A DNA stretch of 37,995 nt from Gammaproteobacteria bacterium (GTDB lineage: Bacteria > Pseudomonadota > Gammaproteobacteria > Steroidobacterales > GCA-2729495), in assembly GCA_030066665.1 (NCBI GenBank), contig JASJBD010000046.1:1-37995 (forward strand). The letters run 5' to 3'. The notes beneath the pieces are model-generated. The model saw nothing but the letters and a program-made list of their open reading frames with translations. It ran no database searches and was not told the origin of the DNA. Shown here piece by piece: positions 16,536 through 24,467 of this stretch; the first letter of the stretch is position 1, and every line of letters starts with the position of its first letter. The position numbers were made by a program, and so were the translations under genes.

Positions 16536-17504
16536 TCACAGCCGCAGCTCCTCGCCAGTTGCCCGCAACAGCACACCCTCGAGGCAGGCCTCGCGGACGC
16601 GCACCTCGGCAGTTCGAAGTCCTGCCTGCTGCAGACGCGACGTCAGTTCCCCGACATGTGCGAGATCGCTGGAAACGGGCCCGCTCCAGGTAATCGAACC
16701 ATGGGCCGGTTTCAGCTCGAGTTCCTGCAGCAACGATACGCCGCTGTCGTCCGGCACATCCCGCAGCACGATTTTCAATTCCTGGCGCGTATCGAATTCC
16801 CGATGAATCAGCTCCGACGGCGATCCCTGCAGACAAATGCGTCCGTCAAGCATTACGGCAACGCGATCGGCCAGCGCTTCAGCCTGGCTCAGATCGTGCG
16901 TCGTCAGCAACATCGCCAGGCCGTTGGCGCGCAGACGGCGCAGCAGTTCGTGCACCCGCTCGCGCGCGCTCATGTCGACACCCACCGTGGGTTCGTCCAA
17001 CAGCACGACATCGGGATGGTGGAGCAGGCTCGCAACGATGTTCAAGCGTCGCCGCATACCGCCCGATAGAGTTTCGCAGTGCGCGTCCGACCGATCTGCC
17101 AAACCTGCCCAACGGATGGCTTCATCGACGCGCTCATGCAAAGTCGCGCGGGACACACCCATCATGCGCCCGAAAACTTCGAGGTTCTCGCGGACGCTCA
17201 GGTAGGGATAGACAGCCAGGTGCTGGGGCACGAAGCCCAGCCGCGAACGCACCTCCGCATGCCGCCGCGGATCCTGTCCGGCCAGACGAACTTCGCCCGA
17301 ATCCAGCGCAATCCGCCCGCAGGCGGTAGCGAGCAGCGTGCTCTTCCCGGCGCCGTTTGGTCCCAGCAGCACGAGTATTTCGCCGGGGTAGAGATCCAGG
17401 TCGACGCCATCGAGAGCCCGCCAGCCGCCGAGCATTTTGACCGCCTGGCTGATTTGCAACAGGGGCGGGTTCGGACCGCCAGCCGCCGTCGGACTGTGAC
17501 TCAT
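16536..17504 (-). CDS. ABC transporter ATP-binding protein
   Basis: 322 residues. Walker A GPNGAGKST (48-56), Q-loop VPQHLAVYP, signature ETLSGGMRRRL, Walker B VVLLDEPTVGVD and the H-loop TTHD are all present, so it should hydrolyse ATP. The region after about residue 230 is a C-terminal extension (LQELELKPAHGS, LQQAGLRTAEVRV) as in many ABC-2 exporter ATPases. The start is the ATG at 17504 (MSHSPTAAGG); five codons of open frame precede it. It lies 55 bases after the ThDP fusion gene on the same strand, so the ThDP gene and the transporter could share a transcript. The permease follows after 10 bases. Confidence 0.93.
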   Translation of the reverse strand: MSHSPTAAGGPNPPLLQISQAVKMLGGWRALDGVDLDLYPGEILVLLGPNGAGKSTLLATACGRIALDSGEVRLAGQDPRRHAEVRSRLGFVPQHLAVYPYLSVRENLEVFGRMMGVSRATLHERVDEAIRWAGLADRSDAHCETLSGGMRRRLNIVASLLHHPDVVLLDEPTVGVDMSARERVHELLRRLRANGLAMLLTTHDLSQAEALADRVAVMLDGRICLQGSPSELIHREFDTRQELKIVLRDVPDDSGVSLLQELELKPAHGSITWSGPVSSDLAHVGELTSRLQQAGLRTAEVRVREACLEGVLLRATGEELRL

Positions 17505-17559
17505 TATCCGGCCCAACAATAACCAAGCGTCATTGTAGACGCAGCGCGGGCTTCATTGC

Positions 17560-19797
17560 TCAGACGAGTTCCGCATCAGTCAGGATTTCAACTATGGCGG
17601 GGCCGGCACAAGCCAGCCCTTCCGCCAGGGCTGCATCCAGCTCGTCGGCGGCCGTCACCCGCAGGCCAAGCGCACCGCACAAACTGGCGTACTCGGCAAA
17701 GTTCGGGTTACTCAGCGAGGTTTCCCAGACCGGCCACTGACCGGCCCGCTGTTCCTTGCTGATCTTGCCCAGCTCGCTGTTATTCAGGAGCACATGGGTA
17801 ATGTTCATGCCGCTGCGAACGGCAGTCGTCACTTCGGCGAGGTATTGTCCAAAGCCACCGTCGCCGGTCACCGCAATCACTTTTCGCCCGGCGTACTCGG
17901 CGAAGGCCTGGGTCGCGGCCCAGGCACCCATCGCGGCGGGGAAGCCAAAGCCGATCGACCCCAGGTAGCCGGACATCAGCACGCGATGCCGGCGACATTC
18001 GAAATAGCGCCCGAAGGAATACGTGTTGTTCCCGACGTCCACGGCGATTACCGCATCCTCCGGCGCCAGGCGGGTGAGCGCATCGAACACCAGGGCCGCG
18101 TTCAGGCCGCGGCCGCGATCCCGGGATCGCCGTTGGGCTTTCTCCGCGCGCCAGATTGACCAACGCTCGGCAAGTTCGGCGCGCTGGTCGACTCCCGCTC
18201 TGTCATCCGGCAGGCCTTGTCGCAGCGCTTCGGCCGTGACGCCGATCTCGGCCCAGACGGGTAGCTCGACCGCGTGAAATTTGCCCAGGGCCATCTGGTC
18301 GAAATCGACCTGAATAATAGGTTTCTTGCGTTCGATGCCGGTGTGATCAGCAAATGACGCACCGAATACGACCAGCAGGTCGGCTTCGTTCATGAACCAG
18401 CTCGCGACCGGGGTGCCGCTGCGGCCGAGCACGCCGGCTGCCAGCGCGTGGTCATCCGGTATCTGGCCCTTTGCCTTGAAGGTCGTCAGCACCGGTGCAT
18501 TGAGGCGCTCTGCCAACGCGATCACCTCGACCATGCTGTCGCGTGCGCCGTAACCGACAATGATGGCGGGTCGCGACGCGACAGCCAGCCGGTCGATCGC
18601 AGTCGCGATAACAGCCGGATCGGCATGCACACGCGGATCGGCGACACGGCCAGCGGCGGTCCCCGCAGTCGCCGCCTCGTCGGCCGGAATTGTCTGTACC
18701 TCGTCGGGAAAGATCAGGTGGGCAACATCGCGTCGCACGATGGCGTTCTTGCAGGCGAGGTTCATCAGTTCGGCGTGGCGGGAGTCACGGAACACCGTCT
18801 GGCTGTAGGCTGCCACTGGCGCGAAAGCCGTCGCCAGATCGATTTCCTGGAAAGCGCCCGGACCCAGCACCTGCGATTGCACCTGCCCGGTCAGGGCCAG
18901 GACCGGGGCGCGATCAACCTTGGCATCCCACAGCCCCGTCAACAGGTTCGTCGCGCCAGGACCGGCGATTGTCAGGCAGGCCGCGGGCTTGCCGCTGAGT
19001 TTCGCAAACCCCGACGCAGCAAATGCGGCTGCGCCTTCGTGGCGCACGGCGATGTAGTTCAACCGGCCCTGCTCGACCTGCAGGCGTAACGCGTCGGCCA
19101 GACCGAGATTCGAATGACCAACCATGCCGAACACATGGGTGATGCCCCAGTTGACGAGGGTCTCGGCCATTAGGTCGCTGACTGTGCGGATGTGGGCCGT
19201 GCTCTCCCGGATGGCGACATAGATGCCATCGTCGCGGACTTCGACCGGGTACGTGTCGACACCGTCGTCATGAGAACCGGGCGATTTACCCGTCAGCGGA
19301 TGAAAGTCCCAGCCATGCCAGGGGCAGCGCAGCCAGCACTGGTCCTCCACGCCGCGCTCGATCGAACCCTCCGCCAACGGTCCGCCCTGGTGCGGACAGG
19401 CATTGTCCAGCGCGCCGTAGTCACCATCGAGTCGAGTCAACGCGACCGTTTTCGTGCCTGCCTGCACGGGCCGAACCTCGCCGTTCTGCAGGTCGTCTGT
19501 TTCGGCGACCTTGTACCAGACGGTGCGCCACCCGGCCTGCTCGTCCAACTCTTCCTGTGCAATCTGCTTGTGACTGCCGTCGCAGTACGGTGGCTTTGCG
19601 GTTCGCTTGCACTGACACAGGAACTGTTTCCCGGATTTTTCGGGCACATAGGCCAGCGGTTCGAAATCGCTGCCGGCGTGGGAACCGTCGCAAAACGGCT
19701 GGTTGCCGGAACGCCCGCAGGAACACCAGTAATAGGTCTTGCCCGCCTCCAGTTCGACCGGGGCTGGACGTGTATCGGCGATCGCGGGCTTGGCCAT
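17560..19797 (-). CDS. CDGSH-CDGSH-Rieske-ThDP enzyme fusion protein
   Basis: 745 residues in four modules. Two complete CDGSH iron-sulfur motifs (C25, C27, C36, H40 and C61, C63, C72, H76) come first. A Rieske [2Fe-2S] domain follows (C134, H136, C158, H161, with CPHQGGPL and CPWHGWDF; 21 residues between the ligand pairs). From about residue 202 there is a full ThDP-dependent enzyme of the acetolactate synthase/pyruvate oxidase/benzoylformate decarboxylase family: the catalytic Glu in RHEGAAAFAA (E254), GPGATNLL, and the ThDP/Mg site GDGGFG (from 645) ending in NN (672-673). It should attack a 2-oxoacid; the clusters could accept electrons from the ThDP intermediate (inference). The start at 19797 is set by AGAGGG just upstream. 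A signal-peptide-bearing D-2-hydroxyacid dehydrogenase faces it across 37 bases. Confidence 0.93.
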   Translation of the reverse strand: MAKPAIADTRPAPVELEAGKTYYWCSCGRSGNQPFCDGSHAGSDFEPLAYVPEKSGKQFLCQCKRTAKPPYCDGSHKQIAQEELDEQAGWRTVWYKVAETDDLQNGEVRPVQAGTKTVALTRLDGDYGALDNACPHQGGPLAEGSIERGVEDQCWLRCPWHGWDFHPLTGKSPGSHDDGVDTYPVEVRDDGIYVAIRESTAHIRTVSDLMAETLVNWGITHVFGMVGHSNLGLADALRLQVEQGRLNYIAVRHEGAAAFAASGFAKLSGKPAACLTIAGPGATNLLTGLWDAKVDRAPVLALTGQVQSQVLGPGAFQEIDLATAFAPVAAYSQTVFRDSRHAELMNLACKNAIVRRDVAHLIFPDEVQTIPADEAATAGTAAGRVADPRVHADPAVIATAIDRLAVASRPAIIVGYGARDSMVEVIALAERLNAPVLTTFKAKGQIPDDHALAAGVLGRSGTPVASWFMNEADLLVVFGASFADHTGIERKKPIIQVDFDQMALGKFHAVELPVWAEIGVTAEALRQGLPDDRAGVDQRAELAERWSIWRAEKAQRRSRDRGRGLNAALVFDALTRLAPEDAVIAVDVGNNTYSFGRYFECRRHRVLMSGYLGSIGFGFPAAMGAWAATQAFAEYAGRKVIAVTGDGGFGQYLAEVTTAVRSGMNITHVLLNNSELGKISKEQRAGQWPVWETSLSNPNFAEYASLCGALGLRVTAADELDAALAEGLACAGPAIVEILTDAELV

Positions 19798-19834
19798 TAG
19801 GTTACCCTCTTGTTGTCCTGTCGGGAGTATAGAC

Positions 19835-20929
19835 ATGAAAGGTTGGCTGCGACTCGCGCTTGTATCCTGGTTCGCCATCGCGTCGGCAACGGCCAGCGGG
19901 AGCGATATCGTGACCGAGCTCGGCCTCCGCGAGGCGACGACGCCAGTGCGTCAGGATCCGCGGTGGTCAGCGAGCGGACCGATTGTAGTCCGCGTCGATT
20001 CCGCGGAGCGCGCCGCCGAAATGCAGCGGATCGCGGGCGATCGCCCTGTCATTGCCGTCACCTCAGAGGCGGAAGCCCTGCCCGTCATGAAAGAAGCGAC
20101 CGCGCTAATGGGTTATTGCTCGGCCAGGCTGCTCGATGCCGGGCCCCAGGTCCGCTGGGTGCAGGCGTATTCCTCGGGCGCGGAAAGATGCGTTGTGCTG
20201 CCGCGTATTGCGGACGGGCAGATCCTGTTGACCAACATGCAGCGAATTTCAGGACCGGAAATCGCCGAACACGTCATTGGCATGCTGCTGACCTTCACAC
20301 GCGGACTGAACGGCTACGCGAGAGCCCAGGCATCGGGTGAATGGCAACCCGAGCTCATACCCATGTCGCAACGTTGGGAGCTCACCGGCCGAACCATGCT
20401 GGTCGTCGGCTTGGGTGGTATCGGCACCGAAGTCGCACGACGCGCCAGTGCGTTGGGCATGGAAGTCATCGCGGTGCGCGCCAGCGGCCGACCCGGACCA
20501 GACTTCGTTGCGGAAGTGGGCCGCCCGGATGCGTTGCTGGCAATGGCCGGGCGGGCCGATGCCGTGGCGAATACTGTGCCGCTGACCCCTCTGACCCGGG
20601 GCATGTTTGACGCCGGCGTGTTCGATGCCATGCCCGCACACGCCTATTTTCTTAATGTCGGGCGCGGCGGCACAGTGGTGACCGATGATCTGGTGGCCGC
20701 GTTACGCGGCGGAGCAATTGCCGGCGCCGGACTGGATGTGACCGATCCCGAGCCGCTGCCGGCCGGACACCCGTTGTGGTCCATGCCGAACGTCATCATT
20801 ACGCCGCACGTGTCCGCTGGATCGGATCTCGTGCGCGAACGCTTGTTCGCGGTCGCAAAAGAAAATCTGCGCCGCTACGTCGCCGGTGATCCCCTGGTAT
20901 CCGTGGTCGATCCCGAGCGCGGCTACTAG
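19835..20929 (+). CDS. D-2-hydroxyacid dehydrogenase with an N-terminal signal peptide
   Basis: 364 residues. Residues 1-20 look like a cleavable signal: MKGWLR, the hydrophobic stretch LALVSWFAIASA, then ATA before Ser-Gly. The rest is an NAD(P)-dependent D-2-hydroxyacid dehydrogenase: GLGGIG (192-197), catalytic R277 in NVGRGG, E306 in DPEPLP and H325 in TPHVSAG. The residue after the second strand is Arg (VIAVRAS), not Asp, which often means NADP(H). The start is fixed by GGGAG at 19824, 6 bases before the ATG; the open frame to 19739 lies over the divergent gene. Export of an NAD(P) enzyme is odd since free cofactor is scarce outside the cytoplasm. A membrane anchor or cytoplasmic use of the N-terminus is an alternative. 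Confidence 0.88.
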   Translation: MKGWLRLALVSWFAIASATASGSDIVTELGLREATTPVRQDPRWSASGPIVVRVDSAERAAEMQRIAGDRPVIAVTSEAEALPVMKEATALMGYCSARLLDAGPQVRWVQAYSSGAERCVVLPRIADGQILLTNMQRISGPEIAEHVIGMLLTFTRGLNGYARAQASGEWQPELIPMSQRWELTGRTMLVVGLGGIGTEVARRASALGMEVIAVRASGRPGPDFVAEVGRPDALLAMAGRADAVANTVPLTPLTRGMFDAGVFDAMPAHAYFLNVGRGGTVVTDDLVAALRGGAIAGAGLDVTDPEPLPAGHPLWSMPNVIITPHVSAGSDLVRERLFAVAKENLRRYVAGDPLVSVVDPERGY

Positions 20930-21220
20930 GCCAACCGTACTAACCCGCGAATGCGGCTCATTCGATAGTGAGTCTTTCCAGCATGTTATCGCGTTTTCTT
21001 TCAATTGAAATGAAGCCGGCCCGATTCGCATTGACAATCGCTGCGCAATGCCCATGATCCGCGCGGGTGATCGGTTACACTGTCCCTGAGCGGCGCTTGT
21101 TCCAACAATACGTCAACACAAGTCCGCCAACTGGTTCGAATAAGAAACAAAATTAGCCGGACCGCCCTAAATCAGTAGAACACAGCCCGCGGGTTGCATA
21201 GCCAGCGAACGGATTCGTCG
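20930..21220 (+). other. 291-base intergenic leader before the Rieske oxygenase gene
   Basis: No gene is seen here. A -35-like TTGACA lies at 21031-21036, but no good -10 follows at 16-18 bases. TACACT (21076-21081, four of six -10 matches) has no -35. The part near 20970-21010 and 21120-21160 is A/T-richer than its surroundings, as expected for a regulatory region. No clear terminator follows the dehydrogenase gene. It probably holds the oxygenase promoter and a leader, but none could be fixed. Confidence 0.4.
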
Positions 21221-22411
21221 ATGTCCACACAACTCCTCAGCGCCAGTTTTCACAGGGAATCTCTTCACGACTATTGGTTACCAGTGGAATTCGCAAAGCG
21301 AATCGGTCGGGACGCCCCTTACGGCGTGCAGGTTTTCGGTCGGCCGATCGTCTTGTTCAGAGATCGGACCGGGGTCATACGCTGTCTCGAAGATCGCTGT
21401 CCGCACCGGGCCGCACCGCTCTCGCTGGGAAACGTGTCGGGAGGTCGCCTCCGTTGCCCCTACCACGGTTGGGAGTTCGACGGCTGTGGCCGCTGCGCGC
21501 GAATACCGAGCGTCGCAGACAAAGAGATCGAGGCTGGTCGACAGCTCATCCGGATTCTGCCGGCCGCCGAAAAGGGCGGTATGGTGTGGGTCTGGCCAGG
21601 CAATCCGGACCTGGCTGACGAAGCCACGATTCCGTTGCCGTCATTGCCGCCTGCGGACGAGCCATTCGCCGCACTGAAGGAACACTACGACATCGCGTCG
21701 CACTACTCCCTGCTGTCCGCCAACCTGTCGGACCCGGCGCATGTGCAGTTCGTTCACGCCGGCATCCTCGCCCGGATCGTCCGTCGCAAGAGCTATCCGG
21801 TGCGATTCCTGGACGTCGGGGACACTGTCACAGGCTGGCCCGTGGGCCGAACCGAAGTGGAGAACAACGGTCGCATGAGCTACTACCACTACGAGTATCA
21901 GTCCCCGTTCCTGATCACGAAGACGGTCAAGAGCTGGTTCGGCAAGAAACCCGTCACCAACTTCCACTGGGAATTCGCCGTCCCGTTAAAGCGCAATCTG
22001 ACGCGGTTTTTCTTTTTCCAGTACCGCACTTTCTTCAACGGCCCGTTGACCAAGCGAATGATGGCGCCGCTGTACCGCCACATGGCAAAAAAGGTGACCG
22101 AGGAAGACCGGCGCATCATCGAGGCCCAACAATCGCAGCTCGAGCAGGGAGCGGTTTTCAACGCGCTCGTTCCAGCCGATCGCCTGCTCCGGCGGTATCA
22201 CCGCAAAATCAATATGCTCGAACGTCCGACCGACTGGTTTGCCGGTTTTGACGTGCCTTACCCGAGCGAAGGATCAGTGTCACAGTCCGCGGTTCGCCAG
22301 GAAGAGCCGGGAAGACCCTATATCGGTCTCGAGGAGACAGCCGCGGAACTGGTATCGCCGGCAGGGTATTTCGCTGACGAAGTTTCCGTCGACAACCTGC
22401 GCGGCAACTGA
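21221..22411 (+). CDS. Rieske-type non-heme iron oxygenase, large subunit
   Basis: 396 residues. The N-terminal Rieske domain has C60-P-H62 and C79-P-Y-H82, exactly the C-X-H-X16-C-X2-H spacing. The catalytic mononuclear iron site follows with N168, D171, H174 and H179 in NLSDPAHVQFVH. The C-terminal part (SYYHYEY, NFHWEF, TEEDRRIIEAQQSQLEQ) resembles vanillate O-demethylase and pheophorbide a oxygenase type enzymes that act without a small subunit. It would need a reductase, which is not encoded here. The ATG at 21221 opens MSTQLL; upstream codons to 21194 are also open but less likely. It stands alone after a 291-base gap. Substrate unknown: O-demethylation or ring oxidation of an aromatic or tetrapyrrole compound. 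Confidence 0.92.
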   Translation: MSTQLLSASFHRESLHDYWLPVEFAKRIGRDAPYGVQVFGRPIVLFRDRTGVIRCLEDRCPHRAAPLSLGNVSGGRLRCPYHGWEFDGCGRCARIPSVADKEIEAGRQLIRILPAAEKGGMVWVWPGNPDLADEATIPLPSLPPADEPFAALKEHYDIASHYSLLSANLSDPAHVQFVHAGILARIVRRKSYPVRFLDVGDTVTGWPVGRTEVENNGRMSYYHYEYQSPFLITKTVKSWFGKKPVTNFHWEFAVPLKRNLTRFFFFQYRTFFNGPLTKRMMAPLYRHMAKKVTEEDRRIIEAQQSQLEQGAVFNALVPADRLLRRYHRKINMLERPTDWFAGFDVPYPSEGSVSQSAVRQEEPGRPYIGLEETAAELVSPAGYFADEVSVDNLRGN

Positions 22412-22445
22412 TTCGCTGGCGCCCCGAACCCGCCGAGCGCTGCGA

Positions 22446-23264
22446 TCACGTCTGACAATCCGGGCAGTAGTAAAGTCGTCGCGAGCCCGCGTCAGTGCGT
22501 TCGATAACGCTGCCGCACACGTCGCAGCCTTTGCCTGCGCGCGCGAAGACGGCAAACCGGCGATCGTCCCGACCGGCGTCTCCGGCGCGCCGCGTGCGCA
22601 GTCGCGACGGCAAATTCGTCACGCCACGAGTTTGATACGAGCGCCGGGCAACCGCGAGTGTCTGACGCGCGAGGCGCTGCCGCTCGCTGCGACCCAGATC
22701 TCGTGGTTTCCGGCAATGCGAGACTCGCGCGAAAAAGAGTATCTCGCTCCGCAGGTAATTGCCGATCCCGGCGACGAAGCCCTGATCGAGGTAGAGGCTG
22801 GCCAGCGATCGACCCCGGAAGCGCGAATCGTTCAACCGGGCTGCAAGCGCTTGCCAGGTTAAATCTTCGCTCAGAACATCCGGGCCGAGGCGCCGCAGGA
22901 ATGGATGCGACTCCAGCTGATCGGCGGTCAGCACGTCGATATCGGAGGCGCTGTAGAGCAACGCACTTTGGGTATCGGTATGCAGGCCAACCCGCAGCGA
23001 TCGCCGAGTGCGCGGCAGCGCGCCGCGCGGGCGCACATACCAGCGACCGTAGAGCTGATTGTGCGAGTACAGCGTCAGCCCGTTGTCGAAATGCGTGAGC
23101 ATGGCCTTGCCGCGCGTTTCCACCCGGCTCACAGAAGCGCCAGTCAGCCGTGGCCGGAAGCGGCGGAGCCGGGGTGGCGCGAGAAAAACTTCGCGGAGCG
23201 GCTTTCCAACCAGCACCCGGGCCACTCGGTCCGCCGCCAGCCTGATCTCAGGGCCTTCGGGCAT
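22446..23264 (-). CDS. nei: Endonuclease VIII (Nei), Fpg/Nei DNA glycosylase
   Basis: 272 residues. A bifunctional glycosylase/AP lyase that removes oxidised pyrimidines. The N-terminal MPEGPEI gives the catalytic Pro2 and Glu3; K53 (RGKAML) and the helix-two-turn-helix (GFVAGIGNYLRSEILF) are in place. The C-terminal zinc finger is C-X2-C-X16-C-X2-C (CDVC ... CPDC), ending QT. The start ATG at 23264 comes 2 bases after the stop of the DUF2256-DUF3253 gene, so the two are one unit. MPEGPEI with the long Nei-type insert separates it from Fpg (MutM), which usually starts MPELPEV. Confidence 0.94.
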   Translation of the reverse strand: MPEGPEIRLAADRVARVLVGKPLREVFLAPPRLRRFRPRLTGASVSRVETRGKAMLTHFDNGLTLYSHNQLYGRWYVRPRGALPRTRRSLRVGLHTDTQSALLYSASDIDVLTADQLESHPFLRRLGPDVLSEDLTWQALAARLNDSRFRGRSLASLYLDQGFVAGIGNYLRSEILFFARVSHCRKPRDLGRSERQRLARQTLAVARRSYQTRGVTNLPSRLRTRRAGDAGRDDRRFAVFARAGKGCDVCGSVIERTDAGSRRLYYCPDCQT

Positions 23265-23266
23265 GC

Positions 23267-23638
23267 CTAGTCTTTCGCTCTCACGCGAATCGGGCCCCGC
23301 ACCCGGTCAGGATCGACCACGTGCCCACGCTGCGTTATTTCGACGCGATTCTGGTGCACCAAACGTCGCGCCGCGCGACGCGCCGGTTCCATGAGATCGC
23401 GCCATTCGTCGCCATTGGCAACCACGCGGGCTGCTTCGCTCGGACAAATCGTATGGTGCGTCTGCCGGGATTCGAGCAGCTCGAGAATGGCCGCCTCGAG
23501 TCGCCGATCGAGGCGACGAATGCCTCGCGACCTGCAACCGCGCGAACAGTAACGCACGGCTTCCCAGCAATCCTTCCATCGGCGTCGCATTTCGAAGCTG
23601 CGTCCGCAGCTCGCGCAAATTTTCATCTTGTCGGTCAT
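23267..23638 (-). CDS. DUF2256-DUF3253 fusion protein
   Basis: 123 residues. Residues 5-40 are a DUF2256 zinc-binding module (KICASCGRSFEMRRRWKDCW, then RYCSRGCR) with CxxC and CxxxC pairs. From about 43 to the end lies a DUF3253 module (RRLEAAILELLESR, CPSEAARVV, RDLMEPARRAARRLV), which resembles a winged-helix domain. DUF2256 and DUF3253 fusions are known in proteobacteria, function unknown. The start at 23638 (MTDKMKI) is chosen because the open frame further out lacks a recognisable domain; ATG at 23626 would remove three residues and is also possible. It is directly followed by nei (2-base gap), which hints at DNA metabolism. It lies downstream of the tRNA-Ser terminator. Confidence 0.85.
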   Translation of the reverse strand: MTDKMKICASCGRSFEMRRRWKDCWEAVRYCSRGCRSRGIRRLDRRLEAAILELLESRQTHHTICPSEAARVVANGDEWRDLMEPARRAARRLVHQNRVEITQRGHVVDPDRVRGPIRVRAKD

Positions 23639-23730
23639 GGCGGGAAGTTGTACGACAGTCCTGCGTCGTGGAGCCTGCAGAAGGTTTTCGATCGGAACGC
23701 GCTCGTGGATCACGCACGCAGTCAGGACAA

Positions 23731-23757
23731 AGCAAAAGGCCCCCGTGAGGAGGCCTT
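23731..23757 (-). terminator. Rho-independent terminator after tRNA-Ser
   Basis: Read on the minus strand, AAGGCCTCC and GGGGGCCTT form a 9-bp stem (one G-U pair) around the loop TCAC, followed by the U-rich TTTTGCTTTGT. It begins nine bases after the encoded CCA of tRNA-Ser and lies 93 bases before the start of the DUF2256-DUF3253 gene. It should end the csrA/tRNA transcript. Confidence 0.88.
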
Positions 23758-23765
23758 GGTCGCAC

Positions 23766-23856
23766 TGGCGGAGAGGGAGGGATTCGAACCCTCGAAGGGC
23801 TTTTAACCCTTACTCCCTTAGCAGGGGAGCGCTTTCGACCACTCAGCCACCTCTCC
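23766..23856 (-). tRNA. tRNA-Ser (anticodon GCU)
   Basis: 91 bases on the minus strand, with CCA encoded. The acceptor stem GGAGAGG pairs with CCTCTCC, the D arm reads GCTGAGTGGTCGAAAGC, the anticodon stem CTCCC/GGGAG closes the 7-base loop CTGCTAA (anticodon GCT), a long variable arm (AAGGG...CCCTT) marks a class II tRNA, and the T arm is GAGGGTTCGAATCCCTC. The tRNA reads AGC and AGU codons. Its place directly downstream of csrA is typical of gammaproteobacteria. Confidence 0.97.
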
Positions 23857-23945
23857 GAAGGCACGAATTACGCCCGGGCACATGGGCCCGGCGGTCGGTA
23901 GCTTACGCGATTTATCGGTAGTTTCGGAAGAGCGTGGCCGTCCGC

Positions 23946-24167
23946 TCAATCGGTGGCAGCGTCGGTTGCGTCGTGCACATGCCCGCCGCTGCTGCCGTTG
24001 CCCTGCTCCCGGCAAATACGCTGGTAGATTTCCTCACGATGCACGGCGATTTCCTTCGGTGCCTTAACACCGAGCCGCACCTGGTTGCCCTTTACGCCGA
24101 GCACGGTCACGTCGACGTCATTCCCGATGATGACGGTTTCGCCGACCCTGCGTGTCAGTATCAGCAT
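23946..24167 (-). CDS. csrA: Carbon storage regulator CsrA
   Basis: 73 residues. A dimeric RNA-binding protein that binds GGA motifs in mRNA leaders and represses or activates translation. The family core [33 protein letters not shown] and HREEIYQRI is complete, including the RNA-contacting Arg in HREE. The tail ([18 protein letters not shown]) is longer than in E. coli CsrA (61 residues), polar and probably flexible. The start at 24167 is preceded by a strong GAGGGGG ribosome binding site. The longer frame to 24296 is discarded. It sits between alaS and tRNA-Ser, 90 bases from the tRNA. Confidence 0.96.
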   Translation of the reverse strand: MLILTRRVGETVIIGNDVDVTVLGVKGNQVRLGVKAPKEIAVHREEIYQRICREQGNGSSGGHVHDATDAATD

Positions 24168-24467
24168 TCCAGCCCCCTCGTTGTTTTTTTTCTTTGTTCC
24201 CCCACCGCGTCCCATCCTGGTCCGCGGCTCCGGTAACGAGAGGTGTGCCGGCAGCAAATCATGCAGCGGACGATGGACCCCGAGACGATTGGTCAACGAT
24301 CACTGCGAAATGATTCGGAATTCACGCCCCGAACGGGGCCCCTGACTGCTGGCAGCTCCTCCTAAGCTACTCGGATAACTCGAATTTTACCTCAGCGAGC
24401 GCCGCCTTGACCAGAGGCAGGGGCCGAAATAAGTCACGAAAACAGGGAATTAGCGGGTGGCGCAGAC
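24168..24467 (-). promoter_or_regulatory. alaS-csrA intergenic region, csrA leader and likely promoter
   Basis: This 300-base stretch holds no gene. Next to csrA the transcript reads an A-rich run (AAAGAAAAAAAACAACG), then GAGGGGGCTGGA and the ATG, with several GGA trinucleotides farther up (AGGATGGGAC at 24211-24220, and AGGAGGA near 24358). These are possible CsrA binding sites for autoregulation. A -10-like TAAAAT (24384-24389, minus strand, five of six) has no good -35. A short perfect hairpin, GCCCC-GTTC-GGGGC, lies at 24326-24339. The promoter is not proven, and csrA may also be read from within alaS. Confidence 0.4.

Noticed and set aside
21031-21059. Promoter with TTGACA at 21031
   Set aside because: The hexamers 16-18 bases downstream (for example ATGATC) do not match a -10 box well enough to call a promoter.
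24326-24339. Terminator between alaS and csrA
   Set aside because: The 5-bp GCCCC/GGGGC hairpin has no U-tract on the minus strand and csrA continues on the same strand, so it is mentioned only as a hairpin.
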